NCBI RefSeq assembly: GCF_016919165.1
Contig: NZ_JAFFPS010000023.1
Span: forward strand, 1-64,000
Direction of reading: 5' to 3'
Source of the DNA: Leptospira chreensis
GTDB lineage: Bacteria > Spirochaetota > Leptospiria > Leptospirales > Leptospiraceae
DNA length: 64,000 nucleotides
Shown one piece after another: positions 16,246-24,297 of the stretch. Position 1 is the first letter of the stretch; every line of letters starts with the position of its first letter. The notes under the pieces were generated by a model. That model was not told where the DNA came from and did not search any database. It saw nothing but the letters and a program-made list of their open reading frames with translations. A program made the translations under genes and the position numbers.

Positions 16246-17388
16246 ATGAAATTATCCATTCTGTTTCGAATTACAGTGACTTTACTTTTCGCCCTTGTTT
16301 CGTTTGTATCCTGCTCTCAAAAGGAACTCCCTTCCGATGCGGAAATTCGGGCGGCCATTTACGGTAAGGATGCGGGACAACCGGTTCGGGTTTTAGGCCA
16401 AAAGCAGATCAATTTGGATGAAACTCCTGAAATGGAAACTTTGGTTTTGTTCCAATCGGGGACAAGCGAGGTTCTTGCTGCTTTTCGAAAAGAAGGTTCG
16501 AGTTGGACCTTTCTTTGGAAATTGGAATACTTTCTGCAGAACTTAGGGGCTATATTTTATGATTCCAAACTCAAATCGTGGGTTCCGGGATCAGCACCGG
16601 GAAAGGAAAAAGTAACTTTTGCTGGTGATTGTTTGCAGCGGATTGTGGTTGCAGAACTTCCTGGGGACAATTTCAATTCTGTATTTATTGAAGTTCTTTC
16701 CGAAGAACCACCATTAGGTTTGTTTTCTGTTCCGATGGGGTACCGTAAAGGCAAAAAAATTTGGGACGGGTTCCAACTCAAAGAACACGAAGAGCTAAAA
16801 CGAAGCAAACGAGTAGATTTTGAATACAACGCTAAGGACAAATCATTTCGTATATTTCCAACGAATCCAAACTATTCTCAAGAATTTGTATTTAACGGTT
16901 GGGAGATGATTGCAAATCTTCCGATGCAACCAGTTCCTGCTTTTGTATCTTTGGAAGTGGATCCAAAATTTGAAATTGGTAAAGAATCATCGGTGACTTT
17001 ACAATTAAAGAATCGTGGAAACTATGTTAGTTTGACTTATCTTTCTTTGTCTTTTCCAGAAGCAGGAAGTGTTCGCTTGGCAGGAGAAACCCAAGGAGTT
17101 CGTTTGTATAAAAAAGGAGATATTGTTTATAATGTTGTCTCAAACAAAAAAATTCCTGCAGAGTATCCTTTATTAGAAGTAACGAAAGAAGGTTGGGCCA
17201 ATAACTTTCGTTATGGTGTTAAGTTTTTTTATACACCAAAAGAATCGGTGACACCAAAGATTTTATTTCGTTCCACTTATAAATTTTATCATGAGATCGT
17301 ATCGATTCCGAATCAATTTTCAGTAGTGCCTTTTGAACGCGACCAACAAGGATTTCCTTCTTATATTTTGGGAGCACCGACAAACTAA
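16246..17388 (+). CDS. Lipoprotein of unknown function, first gene of a three-gene unit
   Basis: This 380-residue protein has a signal peptide and lipobox VSFVSC (Cys23). The rest is hydrophilic and beta-rich, with no motif I recognise. A region near 225-330 (VPAFVSLEVDPKFEIGKESSV; VTLQLKNRGNYVSLTYLSLS) looks like an Ig-like/CARDB-type beta-sandwich domain. It is followed after 6 bp by the next gene and then by a MotB/OmpA-like gene, suggesting a shared envelope job. Confidence 0.65.
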   Translation: MKLSILFRITVTLLFALVSFVSCSQKELPSDAEIRAAIYGKDAGQPVRVLGQKQINLDETPEMETLVLFQSGTSEVLAAFRKEGSSWTFLWKLEYFLQNLGAIFYDSKLKSWVPGSAPGKEKVTFAGDCLQRIVVAELPGDNFNSVFIEVLSEEPPLGLFSVPMGYRKGKKIWDGFQLKEHEELKRSKRVDFEYNAKDKSFRIFPTNPNYSQEFVFNGWEMIANLPMQPVPAFVSLEVDPKFEIGKESSVTLQLKNRGNYVSLTYLSLSFPEAGSVRLAGETQGVRLYKKGDIVYNVVSNKKIPAEYPLLEVTKEGWANNFRYGVKFFYTPKESVTPKILFRSTYKFYHEIVSIPNQFSVVPFERDQQGFPSYILGAPTN

Positions 17389-17394
17389 TCAGCA

Positions 17395-18048
17395 ATGAAA
17401 CACCAACTGTCGGAAGAAGTCGCACTTGCAAGAAGAGAGATTGTTCGTGTCCAGGTGGACCGGTTTCATCTTTATTATTATGATTTTTTCCACCGAAAGG
17501 AAACCATCGAGATGGCAAAATTCTTCTTTGAAACTGTTTATAATTTAGATGGAAAGGAAGAATGGGAAACATTGGCTTTCACCACTTATGATAAAGTCAA
17601 AAATATGATGAAGGAAGGCACTAGAGAAAGTGTCGAACGTTTGATGGAACTCAATACCATCACTGATGAATTGGACATTAGGATGGCAAAACTTCTTATT
17701 TCAAAAGGCTGGCAACCCGGAAAGGAGATGGACCAAGAGGAATATTTTGCACTTTTTTCTGAATTGGATGAAAGAGAGATTCGGAAAAAACAATTAGAAG
17801 TTGTACTCTTCAATCTTAAAAAATTCTATGAGTTGGCACACAAGCCGGTGAGTGCATATATTATCAAACCTGCGGCGATGATGTCTCGTTTACTCGGAGT
17901 GTATCCTTTGTTTAAAAAAGTGGAACAAGGGTATTATGCTACATTACCTGTTGGCCAAGATTTATTTAACGAGTTTTATGCGATCGTAAAGGAAAAGGAA
18001 TGGGAGTTTTTATATAAAGCCTTCCCAACCCTCAAAGGGGAAACATGA
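17395..18048 (+). CDS. Cytosolic helical protein, possibly FFLEELY-motif family
   Basis: The protein has 217 residues, with no signal or membrane segment, and is predominantly helical. The segment FHLYYYDFFHRKETIEMAKF followed by FFETVYNLDGKEEWE resembles the FFLEELY-motif proteins of unknown function, but this match is from memory and weak. Its stop overlaps the next start in ATGA, implying translational coupling with the MotB-like gene. Confidence 0.6.
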   Translation: MKHQLSEEVALARREIVRVQVDRFHLYYYDFFHRKETIEMAKFFFETVYNLDGKEEWETLAFTTYDKVKNMMKEGTRESVERLMELNTITDELDIRMAKLLISKGWQPGKEMDQEEYFALFSELDEREIRKKQLEVVLFNLKKFYELAHKPVSAYIIKPAAMMSRLLGVYPLFKKVEQGYYATLPVGQDLFNEFYAIVKEKEWEFLYKAFPTLKGET

Positions 18049-18782
18049 GAAGACGTTCCAGATTTGTATCTAAAGAAGAAGAACATATAGAAGCTCATGA
18101 TCGTTGGTTATTGACATATGCCGATATGATCACTCTACTTTTGGGACTTTTTATTATACTCTATGCTATCAGTAAGGTTGATGCTAACCGCCTAACAGAA
18201 GTAGCAAAAGATATTAAACGTGGCTTTGGATTAAATGTCAGTTCGGTGGGAGCCATTTTGGAAGGCGGTTCGGGAATTTTAGAAGATGACACCATGGAAC
18301 CAAAGACACAAGTATTTCGGCTTTGGGAACGAATTGGTTTTGCTTTGAAAGCACTTCGAGAAAAAGCAAAGTTAAAGTTAGGTCTTGCTGAAACGGAAGA
18401 ACTCAAGCTGACATTCGCTGGTTCCGATTTGGCATCGGATGATATTTTAAAAGCAGATCCCGATCTAAAATTTGCTTTTGAACAATTAGCAGTTTTATCC
18501 AAAGGGATGGACATTGATATAGTGGTCCGTGTGCAAATTCCGTATGAATCACAAATTGATAAATCGAAATTTCAAAATTCCTGGGACTACCATTCCCATA
18601 GAGCTTCGTTACTGGCTGAAAAATTGGTTAATGAATACGGCATTCCCAAAGAACAAGTTTCTGTCCAAGGTTATGCGGTCTTTCAAAAAGCAAAAGAATC
18701 AGACACTCCTGAAAAAAAAGCCAAAGAAGAACGAATTGAAATCCTCATTCGCAAAAAAGAAACATTAGAGAATCCAAAATAA
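18045..18782 (+). CDS. MotB/OmpA-type membrane protein
   Basis: In this 245-residue protein the single N-terminal membrane segment DRWLLTYADMITLLLGLF is the MotB plug signature. Asp27 is at the place of MotB's proton-binding aspartate. The C-terminal OmpA-like domain (residues ~130-240) has NSWDYHSHRASLLAEKLVNE, IPKEQVSVQGYAV and the final RIEILIRKK, which contact peptidoglycan. No MotA gene is next to it and no flagellar gene is near, so it is more likely a MotB-like stator or anchor of another system, or it uses a distant MotA. Partners in the same operon are a lipoprotein and a cytosolic helical protein. Confidence 0.8.
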   Translation: MRRRSRFVSKEEEHIEAHDRWLLTYADMITLLLGLFIILYAISKVDANRLTEVAKDIKRGFGLNVSSVGAILEGGSGILEDDTMEPKTQVFRLWERIGFALKALREKAKLKLGLAETEELKLTFAGSDLASDDILKADPDLKFAFEQLAVLSKGMDIDIVVRVQIPYESQIDKSKFQNSWDYHSHRASLLAEKLVNEYGIPKEQVSVQGYAVFQKAKESDTPEKKAKEERIEILIRKKETLENPK

Positions 18783-18794
18783 ACAAAGGAACAT

Positions 18795-19424
18795 ATGAAC
18801 TTTCAAAACATAATTAATTCGATCTTTCGACGAAATAAACGTGATGCGATTCACAAGCATGGTTTACAGCCACTTAGAGTGGCAGCCACGAATATGCGTG
18901 ATTCAATTATTACGCACTATCTGTGGAATAAACGCACTTCAATTATTACCCGCGAAATTTCGGTTTTTAAACGAATTGCGGTTAACAGTCAAAATTTACG
19001 TTTCCCTGCAGTTATAAATTTGAAACAGGGAACTTCTATCTTTCTATCTGCACTTGTATTCGTTTCTATTGTATCTTGTAAAAAAGACAAAGGCATTCAG
19101 AACTTGGAATGGCAAAATGAATCTTTAAGTTTAACAGCGGAAATTTGTGCAAAGTATAGAGATTGTGCAGACAAAGAATGGAAATCTATCCCTGAGAACT
19201 TGAAGAAATTTACCGAAGGAAGATTAGATGAAGCGCAATGTCAAAAACGATTTCGTGAAAGTAACGCTTACAAACTGATTGGGGCAGATCCTTTTGTTAT
19301 ACAAACTGCGTATAAGGAATGTCATTCACAAGTGTTAAAGTTTAGCTGTGAGGATTTAAAAGAAGGAAAGATCGAAACAGTCCCTTCTTGTGTAGCCTTT
19401 CAAAAGGTTCAAAACGGAAAATAA
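18795..19424 (+). CDS. Cysteine-rich lipoprotein with an N-terminus apparently extended by palindromic repeats
   Basis: The frame from ATG 18795 (AAAGGA upstream) gives 209 residues. Its first ~75 are basic and low-complexity, and they are read through DNA made of palindromic repeats. A typical lipoprotein signal begins only at residue ~77: KQGTSIFLSALVFVSIVSC, lipobox VSIVSC near 93. A TTG at 19020 would begin translation exactly at that signal. After it comes a 115-residue domain with five cysteines (EICAKYRDCADKEW; LDEAQCQKRF; AYKECHSQ; FSCEDLKEG; SCVAFQ). If the long form is made, the lipoprotein signal is internal and may fail. Function is unknown. Confidence 0.6.
   Translation: MNFQNIINSIFRRNKRDAIHKHGLQPLRVAATNMRDSIITHYLWNKRTSIITREISVFKRIAVNSQNLRFPAVINLKQGTSIFLSALVFVSIVSCKKDKGIQNLEWQNESLSLTAEICAKYRDCADKEWKSIPENLKKFTEGRLDEAQCQKRFRESNAYKLIGADPFVIQTAYKECHSQVLKFSCEDLKEGKIETVPSCVAFQKVQNGK
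18886..18951. repeat. Two palindromic repeats inside the 5' end of the lipoprotein gene
   Basis: A 41-bp imperfect hairpin (18886-18926) has outer arms CCAC/GTGG and inner arms TGCGTGAT / ATTACGCA. It overlaps a 29-bp dyad (18923-18951), which matches the dyad at 19561-19589 at 24 of 29 positions. A degenerate third copy may lie at 18962-18990. These sequences are translated in the long reading frame. Confidence 0.6.
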
Positions 19425-19499
19425 TTTTTAGTCAAAATCGTTTCGGGAGTAGGGAGATAGAGTATTTTTTTACCCTGCGGGATGAAATGTACTGTTTCG

Positions 19500-19718
19500 A
19501 TTGAGTATACGAATTTCGCTTACAATCGTTGATAAAAGTGTGGTTAAGCGACAGAGGTGTGGGCAATAAACGCAATTCGTATATTACCCACGAAGTTATT
19601 GGTTAATATACGTAATGCGCATATTGACCTCTAGGGGTAATTTTGGGTTATAAACGTGATACGTATATAACCCGTTCCATAAAAATTCAGGGCAATAATT
19701 GCAATACGTATATTGTCC
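19500..19718. repeat. Cluster of 29-bp imperfect palindromes
   Basis: Four 29-bp dyads lie at 19561-19589, 19601-19629, 19645-19673 and 19690-19718. Their starts are 40, 44 and 45 bp apart. A weaker 27-bp copy is at 19500-19526. Each has a conserved core around ACGnnATnCG. The outer arms vary but stay mostly paired: GGGCAAT/ATTACCC, GGTTAAT/ATTGACC, GGGTTAT/ATAACCC and GGGCAAT/ATTGTCC. The interval 19425-19787 contains no gene. The family was not seen elsewhere in the window except inside the preceding gene. Confidence 0.75.
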
Positions 19719-19787
19719 GCGCTAATTTTTGTTCTATTAAATATATTTAAATGCTGTAGTCTTTCATCCAGGGGAAGTTAACGTTTT

Positions 19788-19994
19788 ATGAATCAAGTAT
19801 TTATATTCATATTAGCATTCTTCGTTTTCAATTGTACAACTTATGTTCTATCTCCTGGAGTTTCTTCTTATCCGAATAAAGAATTTAAACTTTCGGCCTT
19901 TCTGCTATCTGGACAAAATTTAAAATTAGCCCTGTACGATTTAAATAACTTTACTAAACATAATTCCGAGTTTACTAAAAATTTAAAAAACTAA
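19788..19994 (+). CDS. Small lipoprotein
   Basis: The protein has 68 residues: a signal peptide FIFILAFFVFNC (lipobox Cys16) and a 52-residue polar remainder with no recognised domain. A GGGGAAG about 12 bp upstream may be its ribosome-binding site. It lies directly after the palindrome cluster and before an AraC gene. It could be a real small surface protein or a decayed lipoprotein gene. Confidence 0.5.
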   Translation: MNQVFIFILAFFVFNCTTYVLSPGVSSYPNKEFKLSAFLLSGQNLKLALYDLNNFTKHNSEFTKNLKN

Positions 19995-20012
19995 TTTTGA
20001 AAGATAAATTTT

Positions 20013-20753
20013 ATGTATAACCCAATTAAAGATGGCATTAAAAAAACAGTACAATCCGTACAATATAGTGAGGCGAAACCTCCGAGCGATTTGGTTGGAC
20101 TGGTGCATAACTTTTGGGAACTGAAGACTGAAGTAGTTTTGGATGACGATTTTTGTCTTCACGTCTTACCTGATGCTTGTATCAATATTTTATTCAATAT
20201 GCGTGATCCGAAAATAGCAGCGATCACAGCAAGACAAACTACCTATGTATTACTAAATCTCGGAAAATCGTTTCACTATGTTGGCATTCAGTTTCTACCC
20301 GGCATGTGGCAGGGAAATCGTGATGAAATTGTTTATGGGTTTGTAGACACTCCCTATAAAGGAAACTTACCGCTCGTGGAAACAGCAGCTAAGCTGACTC
20401 AGTTGGATTTCTTTGCAGGGCAGCTAGTTTTATCAGATTTGGTGCGTCAGCTGATGAAAGAAAACTTAGTTGTAAACAATCCAGTAACTGCAAGGATACT
20501 AGCTGATATCGAAGTCATTGATACGGTGACCGATATGGCAGCCTCGGCAAATTTGTCTCCTCGCCAATTGCAACGAACTCTGAAAAAAACAACGGGATTT
20601 TCGCCGCATGACTTTCTTAAGGTGTTACGTTTGCAACAATCTTTCAGAGGACATTATCTGGAGTCATACGCCGACCAGTCTCATTTCATTCACTCCTTTC
20701 GCAAGATCACGGGCTACACTCCGGCAGAATATTTCAAAAGTTTCAATGTCTGA
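20013..20753 (+). CDS. AraC family transcriptional regulator
   Basis: The protein has 246 residues. The N-terminal part (PSDLVGLVHNFWELKTE; LHVLPDACINILFNM; HYVGIQFLPGMW) is the DUF6597-like sensor seen in a large AraC subfamily. The C-terminal HTH spans about 165-245 (DMAASANLSPRQLQRTLKKT and YADQSHFIHSFRKITGYTPAEY). The next gene, a VOC-family protein 78 bp downstream, is the likely target or partner. Confidence 0.85.
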   Translation: MYNPIKDGIKKTVQSVQYSEAKPPSDLVGLVHNFWELKTEVVLDDDFCLHVLPDACINILFNMRDPKIAAITARQTTYVLLNLGKSFHYVGIQFLPGMWQGNRDEIVYGFVDTPYKGNLPLVETAAKLTQLDFFAGQLVLSDLVRQLMKENLVVNNPVTARILADIEVIDTVTDMAASANLSPRQLQRTLKKTTGFSPHDFLKVLRLQQSFRGHYLESYADQSHFIHSFRKITGYTPAEYFKSFNV

Positions 20754-20831
20754 TATATACAATACGGATTAAATCCAAACTGCTATAGTTTCTTCAAGAT
20801 GTTAGGAATAACAATTTAAGGAGAAATATTT

Positions 20832-21212
20832 ATGGGTACAATGAATGCAATTGGATGGTTTGACATCTATGTAAATGATATAGATCGGGCTAGCGCGTTT
20901 TATGAGAAAGTATTTAGTCAAAAACTGGAGAAAATGGGGGATCCAACTGGGGAAACAAAAATGATGAGTTTTCCCGCAGAAATGACGTTATATGGTGCTG
21001 CAGGGGCCTTGGTAAAGTCGGAACATTCGAGTCCTGGAGTCGGTGGCACAATGGTGTATTTTAATGTGGAAGATTGCTCTGTAGAGGAATCAAAAGTTGT
21101 TTCTGCTGGTGGTAAAATTGTGAGATCAAAGTTTTCAATTGGAGAATTTGGTTTTGTGACAATCTGCGAAGATTCTGAAGGGAATTTATTTGGTCTTAGT
21201 TCGATGAAATAA
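20832..21212 (+). CDS. VOC (glyoxalase/bleomycin-resistance) family protein
   Basis: This 126-residue protein has a strong AAGGAG ribosome-binding site. Two beta-alpha-beta-beta-beta units are seen: IGWFDIYVNDIDRASAFYEK at the start, and VYFNVEDCSVEESKVVSAGG, then VTICEDSEGNLFGLSS at the end. The latter is the family's usual metal-ligand strand with Glu in DSEGN. Enzyme activity is unspecified. It probably forms a unit with the upstream AraC regulator. Confidence 0.85.
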   Translation: MGTMNAIGWFDIYVNDIDRASAFYEKVFSQKLEKMGDPTGETKMMSFPAEMTLYGAAGALVKSEHSSPGVGGTMVYFNVEDCSVEESKVVSAGGKIVRSKFSIGEFGFVTICEDSEGNLFGLSSMK

Positions 21213-21464
21213 CCTTCCGGTTTTTATGCAAAAACAAATTGGTAAACATTATGTTTGGGTCTGGAAACAACGACCTGGACATAACATATAGAAAATCAAA
21301 CTTAGAATCCATCGTAATACAAATTAAATAAAAGATAGTCCTAGATTTAATTTAACAAATCGTGAAAATATTATTTATTGATTCGTAAAAGTAGTTTAGG
21401 AATTGTACATGATTAGTGGATTATCAAATAACAACTATTATAGATAAAGGCAATAAAATAGATT

Positions 21465-22187
21465 ATGATTAAAAAAATTACGATTGTTACCATATTGGCT
21501 TTGATTGTTGTTTTTACTTTATATAAGGCTTTGGATTTAGGTTTGGTATGGTTTGTTTATCCTTCTGAAGAAAAATATCCGATTCGAGGGATCGATGTTT
21601 CCAATCATCAAGGAAAAATTGAATGGAATTTGGTTTCGAAAAAGGAAATTTCCTTTGTTTATATCAAATCAACAGAAGGTGGCGATTTTAAAGATAAATC
21701 TTTTCTTTTTAACTGGAAGGAGGCTAAAAAAGAAGGATTCAAAGTTGGTGCTTATCATTTTTTTACACTTTGTAAATCTGGTGCTGAACAAGCAGAAAAT
21801 TTCATCCAAACAGTTCCTAAAGAAATAGATTCTTTACCTCCTGTTGTTGATCTTGAATTCGTTGGAAATTGCAAAGATAGGCCGAATGTGGAAAATGTGC
21901 AGAAGGAAATTTCTATTTTCTTAGATAGAGTTGATACTTACTATAATTCAAAAACAATACTTTATCTAACGAATGAATTCATTGAAAAATATCTTGGTGA
22001 CCAGTTCTTTCATCACCCCATTTGGATTAGAAATATTTTTATACATCCCAATACTTTTTCCTCTTTAGATTGGATGATTTGGCAATACAAAAGTACTGCA
22101 AGAATGGATGGAATTCAGGGTCCTGTGGATTTAAATGTTTTAAATGGAAATTTGGAAAGTATAACAAAATTGAATAACGTAAGGTAG
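21465..22187 (+). CDS. GH25-family lysozyme (muramidase), membrane-anchored
   Basis: This 240-residue protein has an N-terminal membrane anchor or signal (TIVTILALIVVFTLYKAL). The GH25 barrel begins GIDVSNHQGKIEW with Asp44, continues VYIKSTEGGDFKD near 65-76 and GAYHFF near 95, and has the catalytic DLE strand PPVVDLEF with Asp129/Glu131. It ends with WQYKSTARMDGI and VDLNVLNG. It would cleave the MurNAc-GlcNAc bond of peptidoglycan in the periplasm. It starts a small unit with the next membrane protein, 12 bp downstream. Confidence 0.88.
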   Translation: MIKKITIVTILALIVVFTLYKALDLGLVWFVYPSEEKYPIRGIDVSNHQGKIEWNLVSKKEISFVYIKSTEGGDFKDKSFLFNWKEAKKEGFKVGAYHFFTLCKSGAEQAENFIQTVPKEIDSLPPVVDLEFVGNCKDRPNVENVQKEISIFLDRVDTYYNSKTILYLTNEFIEKYLGDQFFHHPIWIRNIFIHPNTFSSLDWMIWQYKSTARMDGIQGPVDLNVLNGNLESITKLNNVR

Positions 22188-22199
22188 ACAATCGTAAGC

Positions 22200-22625
22200 A
22201 TGGAAAAAATCTCTTTGAATAAAGAAAATTTGAATAGGAAAAATATTTCCATCATCACAATCTACTTTGTTGGATTTACCGTTGGAACTATCTCTCATAC
22301 GGTTGATGTCATAAACTTTGGTTTTCTTGGTTATTCGTTTGCACCGTTTGTTCTGAATTTATTTTGGACGGCTTTACTTGTTCTCGATCCCCTTATTATA
22401 TTCTTATTTTTCTTTCGATACCGATATGCCATTTTACTTGCTGTCATCATTATGATTTTTGATATTTTCATTAATCTATCGTACGGATTGTACACTCTCA
22501 ATACTGGCACTAAAAGTATCCTTTGGGGTTTGATCACTCAACTCCCTTTTGGCTGTTTTGTATTTCTAACTGCAAAACCTCTTTTCCGATATCATACGAT
22601 TCGGGACTCTGTATCGATTCATTGA
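22200..22625 (+). CDS. Four-helix membrane protein, function unknown
   Basis: The protein has 141 residues, with about four membrane segments near 18-38, 45-68, 75-95 and 103-125 (IFDIFINLSYGLY; LPFGCFVFLTAKPLF). No motif is recognised. It follows the GH25 gene by 12 bp. Confidence 0.6.
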   Translation: MEKISLNKENLNRKNISIITIYFVGFTVGTISHTVDVINFGFLGYSFAPFVLNLFWTALLVLDPLIIFLFFFRYRYAILLAVIIMIFDIFINLSYGLYTLNTGTKSILWGLITQLPFGCFVFLTAKPLFRYHTIRDSVSIH

Positions 22626-22735
22626 ATTTATTTTGTTTCGCTCATTCTATATCCAACATTCTGAATTCTTACAACCCAAAAAAGAATCGCATGATTCCGA
22701 GCATTTTCTAATTTCTGGATAAGGATCGACCGGTT

Positions 22736-23542
22736 ATGAAAAACATCAAAATGACTCTTTTATTTTCCTTACTCTTTACATTCGGAAATTTTGCCGAAAG
22801 CCTCGCACCAATCAAAACTCTAAAAGTTGAGACAGAAATTGTTGTGGCAGTGGCTGCAAATTTTAAAAATCCAATGGAAGAGATTCGGTTGTCTTTTCTA
22901 AAACAAAATCCGGAAACCAAGATAAAAATTATTTTTGGTGCTTCGGGTCAACTCACCAACCAAATACAAAATGGTGCACCAGTGGATTTATTCCTTTCTG
23001 CTGATATGGATTTTCCATCGGCTCTTTATAATGATGGATATAGTTTAAACCCACCAAAGGTATATGCAGTGGGAGTGTTAGTTCTCCTTTCACAAAAAGA
23101 AATCGAAAAAACAAAATCCATTTCTGAACTCCTCTTAAGTGAAAATATTAAATTCATCGCAATCGCAAATCCAAGGACGGCTCCTTATGGAAAAGCAGCA
23201 GTGGAAACTTTAGAATCGTTGGGTTTGTACGAAAAGTTAAAACATAAGTTTGTATTTGGAGAAAGTATCACCCAAGTAAATCAATTCATTTCCACTGGAT
23301 CGGCAGATGTTGGATTTACTTCATTTTCTACCCTATATGGAAATGAAGACACCTTTCGCTTCTCGCTACAAGTGGATCCAAAAACCTATTCAACAATTCA
23401 CCAAGGAGTGATTGTCATACAACCCAAAGAAGCTAGGTCCGAGGAACAAAAAATAGCCATCAACAAGTTATTTGAGTATCTTTTTTCGGCTGAGGCAAAA
23501 TCAATTCTATTGAAGTATGGATATAAGATTCCAGAAAAATAA
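22736..23542 (+). CDS. modA: Molybdate ABC transporter substrate-binding protein
   Basis: In this 268-residue protein a signal peptide precedes VVAVAANFKNPMEEI, the ModA start pattern, then IIFGASGQLTNQIQNGAPVDLFLSAD near 65-92 (oxyanion-contacting Ser and the PVD strand). AIANPRTAPYGKAA near 140 and GFTSFST near 190 are further family landmarks. It binds molybdate or tungstate in the periplasm for the adjacent ModB/ModC. AAGGA lies upstream of the ATG. No ModE site or molybdenum-cofactor riboswitch was seen. Confidence 0.92.
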   Translation: MKNIKMTLLFSLLFTFGNFAESLAPIKTLKVETEIVVAVAANFKNPMEEIRLSFLKQNPETKIKIIFGASGQLTNQIQNGAPVDLFLSADMDFPSALYNDGYSLNPPKVYAVGVLVLLSQKEIEKTKSISELLLSENIKFIAIANPRTAPYGKAAVETLESLGLYEKLKHKFVFGESITQVNQFISTGSADVGFTSFSTLYGNEDTFRFSLQVDPKTYSTIHQGVIVIQPKEARSEEQKIAINKLFEYLFSAEAKSILLKYGYKIPEK

Positions 23543-23596
23543 CAGTCATTTGGTGGGTATCATAAATAGGATATTCTTGCCCAGGAATTTTTTTGT

Positions 23597-24280
23597 ATGA
23601 TACTCAACTTTGATCCTATCTGGTTGACTCTTGAGCTTGCCATTCTCACAACCATTGTTTTAACTCTACTCACAATACCCATTGGTTATTGGCTTACCTT
23701 TTCTTCTTTTCGTTACCGTTTTATCGTGGAAGCCATACTCAACTTACCACTTGTTTTACCACCAACGGTACTTGGTTTTTATCTTCTTATCGTATTTAGT
23801 CCGAATCATTGGTTTGGAGGATGGATCGAAGATGTTTTTCACTTTCGGATTGCGTTTAGTTTTTTGGGAATCCTCATTGGATCCATTCTATTCAGTTTGC
23901 CTTTTATGTTACAGGCATTACAAGTAGGTTTCTCTTCCATTCCGAAAGCTCATATAGAAACCGCAATGGTCCTTGGAAAATCTAAGTTAGAAATTTTATT
24001 CCGAGTGATTTTACCGAATTGTAAACCAGCCATCCTTGCAGGTATGATTTTAACTTTTGCTCATACGATTGGTGAGTTTGGAGTGGTTTTAATGATTGGT
24101 GGAAGTATCCCTGGTAAAACTAAAGTAGCTTCGATCGCCATTCTGGAAGAAGTGGAAGCAATGAATTATCATTCTGCACATATATATGCATCGTTGTTAG
24201 TTGCCATTTCTATGATTGTTCTTTTGATACTCTTTCGTTACAAACGAAGTGTGTCGATGGTGTTCGCAGAGAAAAATTGA
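23597..24280 (+). CDS. modB: Molybdate ABC transporter permease
   Basis: The protein has 227 residues with about five membrane segments. The permease loop reads AMVLGKSKLEILFRVILPNC, with the EAA-type pattern ETAMVLGKS.......LPNCKPAI near 118-140 that docks the ATPase. NLPLVLPPTVLGFYLL near 48-63 is the usual ModB signature. It forms the membrane channel with ModC. Confidence 0.92.
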   Translation: MILNFDPIWLTLELAILTTIVLTLLTIPIGYWLTFSSFRYRFIVEAILNLPLVLPPTVLGFYLLIVFSPNHWFGGWIEDVFHFRIAFSFLGILIGSILFSLPFMLQALQVGFSSIPKAHIETAMVLGKSKLEILFRVILPNCKPAILAGMILTFAHTIGEFGVVLMIGGSIPGKTKVASIAILEEVEAMNYHSAHIYASLLVAISMIVLLILFRYKRSVSMVFAEKN

Positions 24281-24297
24281 ATTCTATAGAGTTTAGA

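Noticed and set aside
18045..18782. Flagellar stator motAB
   Set aside because: No MotA or flagellar gene adjoins; neighbours are a lipoprotein and a cytosolic protein.
19500..19718. CRISPR array
   Set aside because: Repeats are themselves palindromic and diverged, the gaps are only 11-16 bp, and no cas gene is near.
19500..19718. Integron attC sites
   Set aside because: The RYYYAAC/GTTRRRY core pair is missing and no integron integrase was seen in the window.
22626..22735. Molybdenum-cofactor riboswitch or ModE site before modA
   Set aside because: The 110-bp leader shows no recognisable conserved structure or palindrome.
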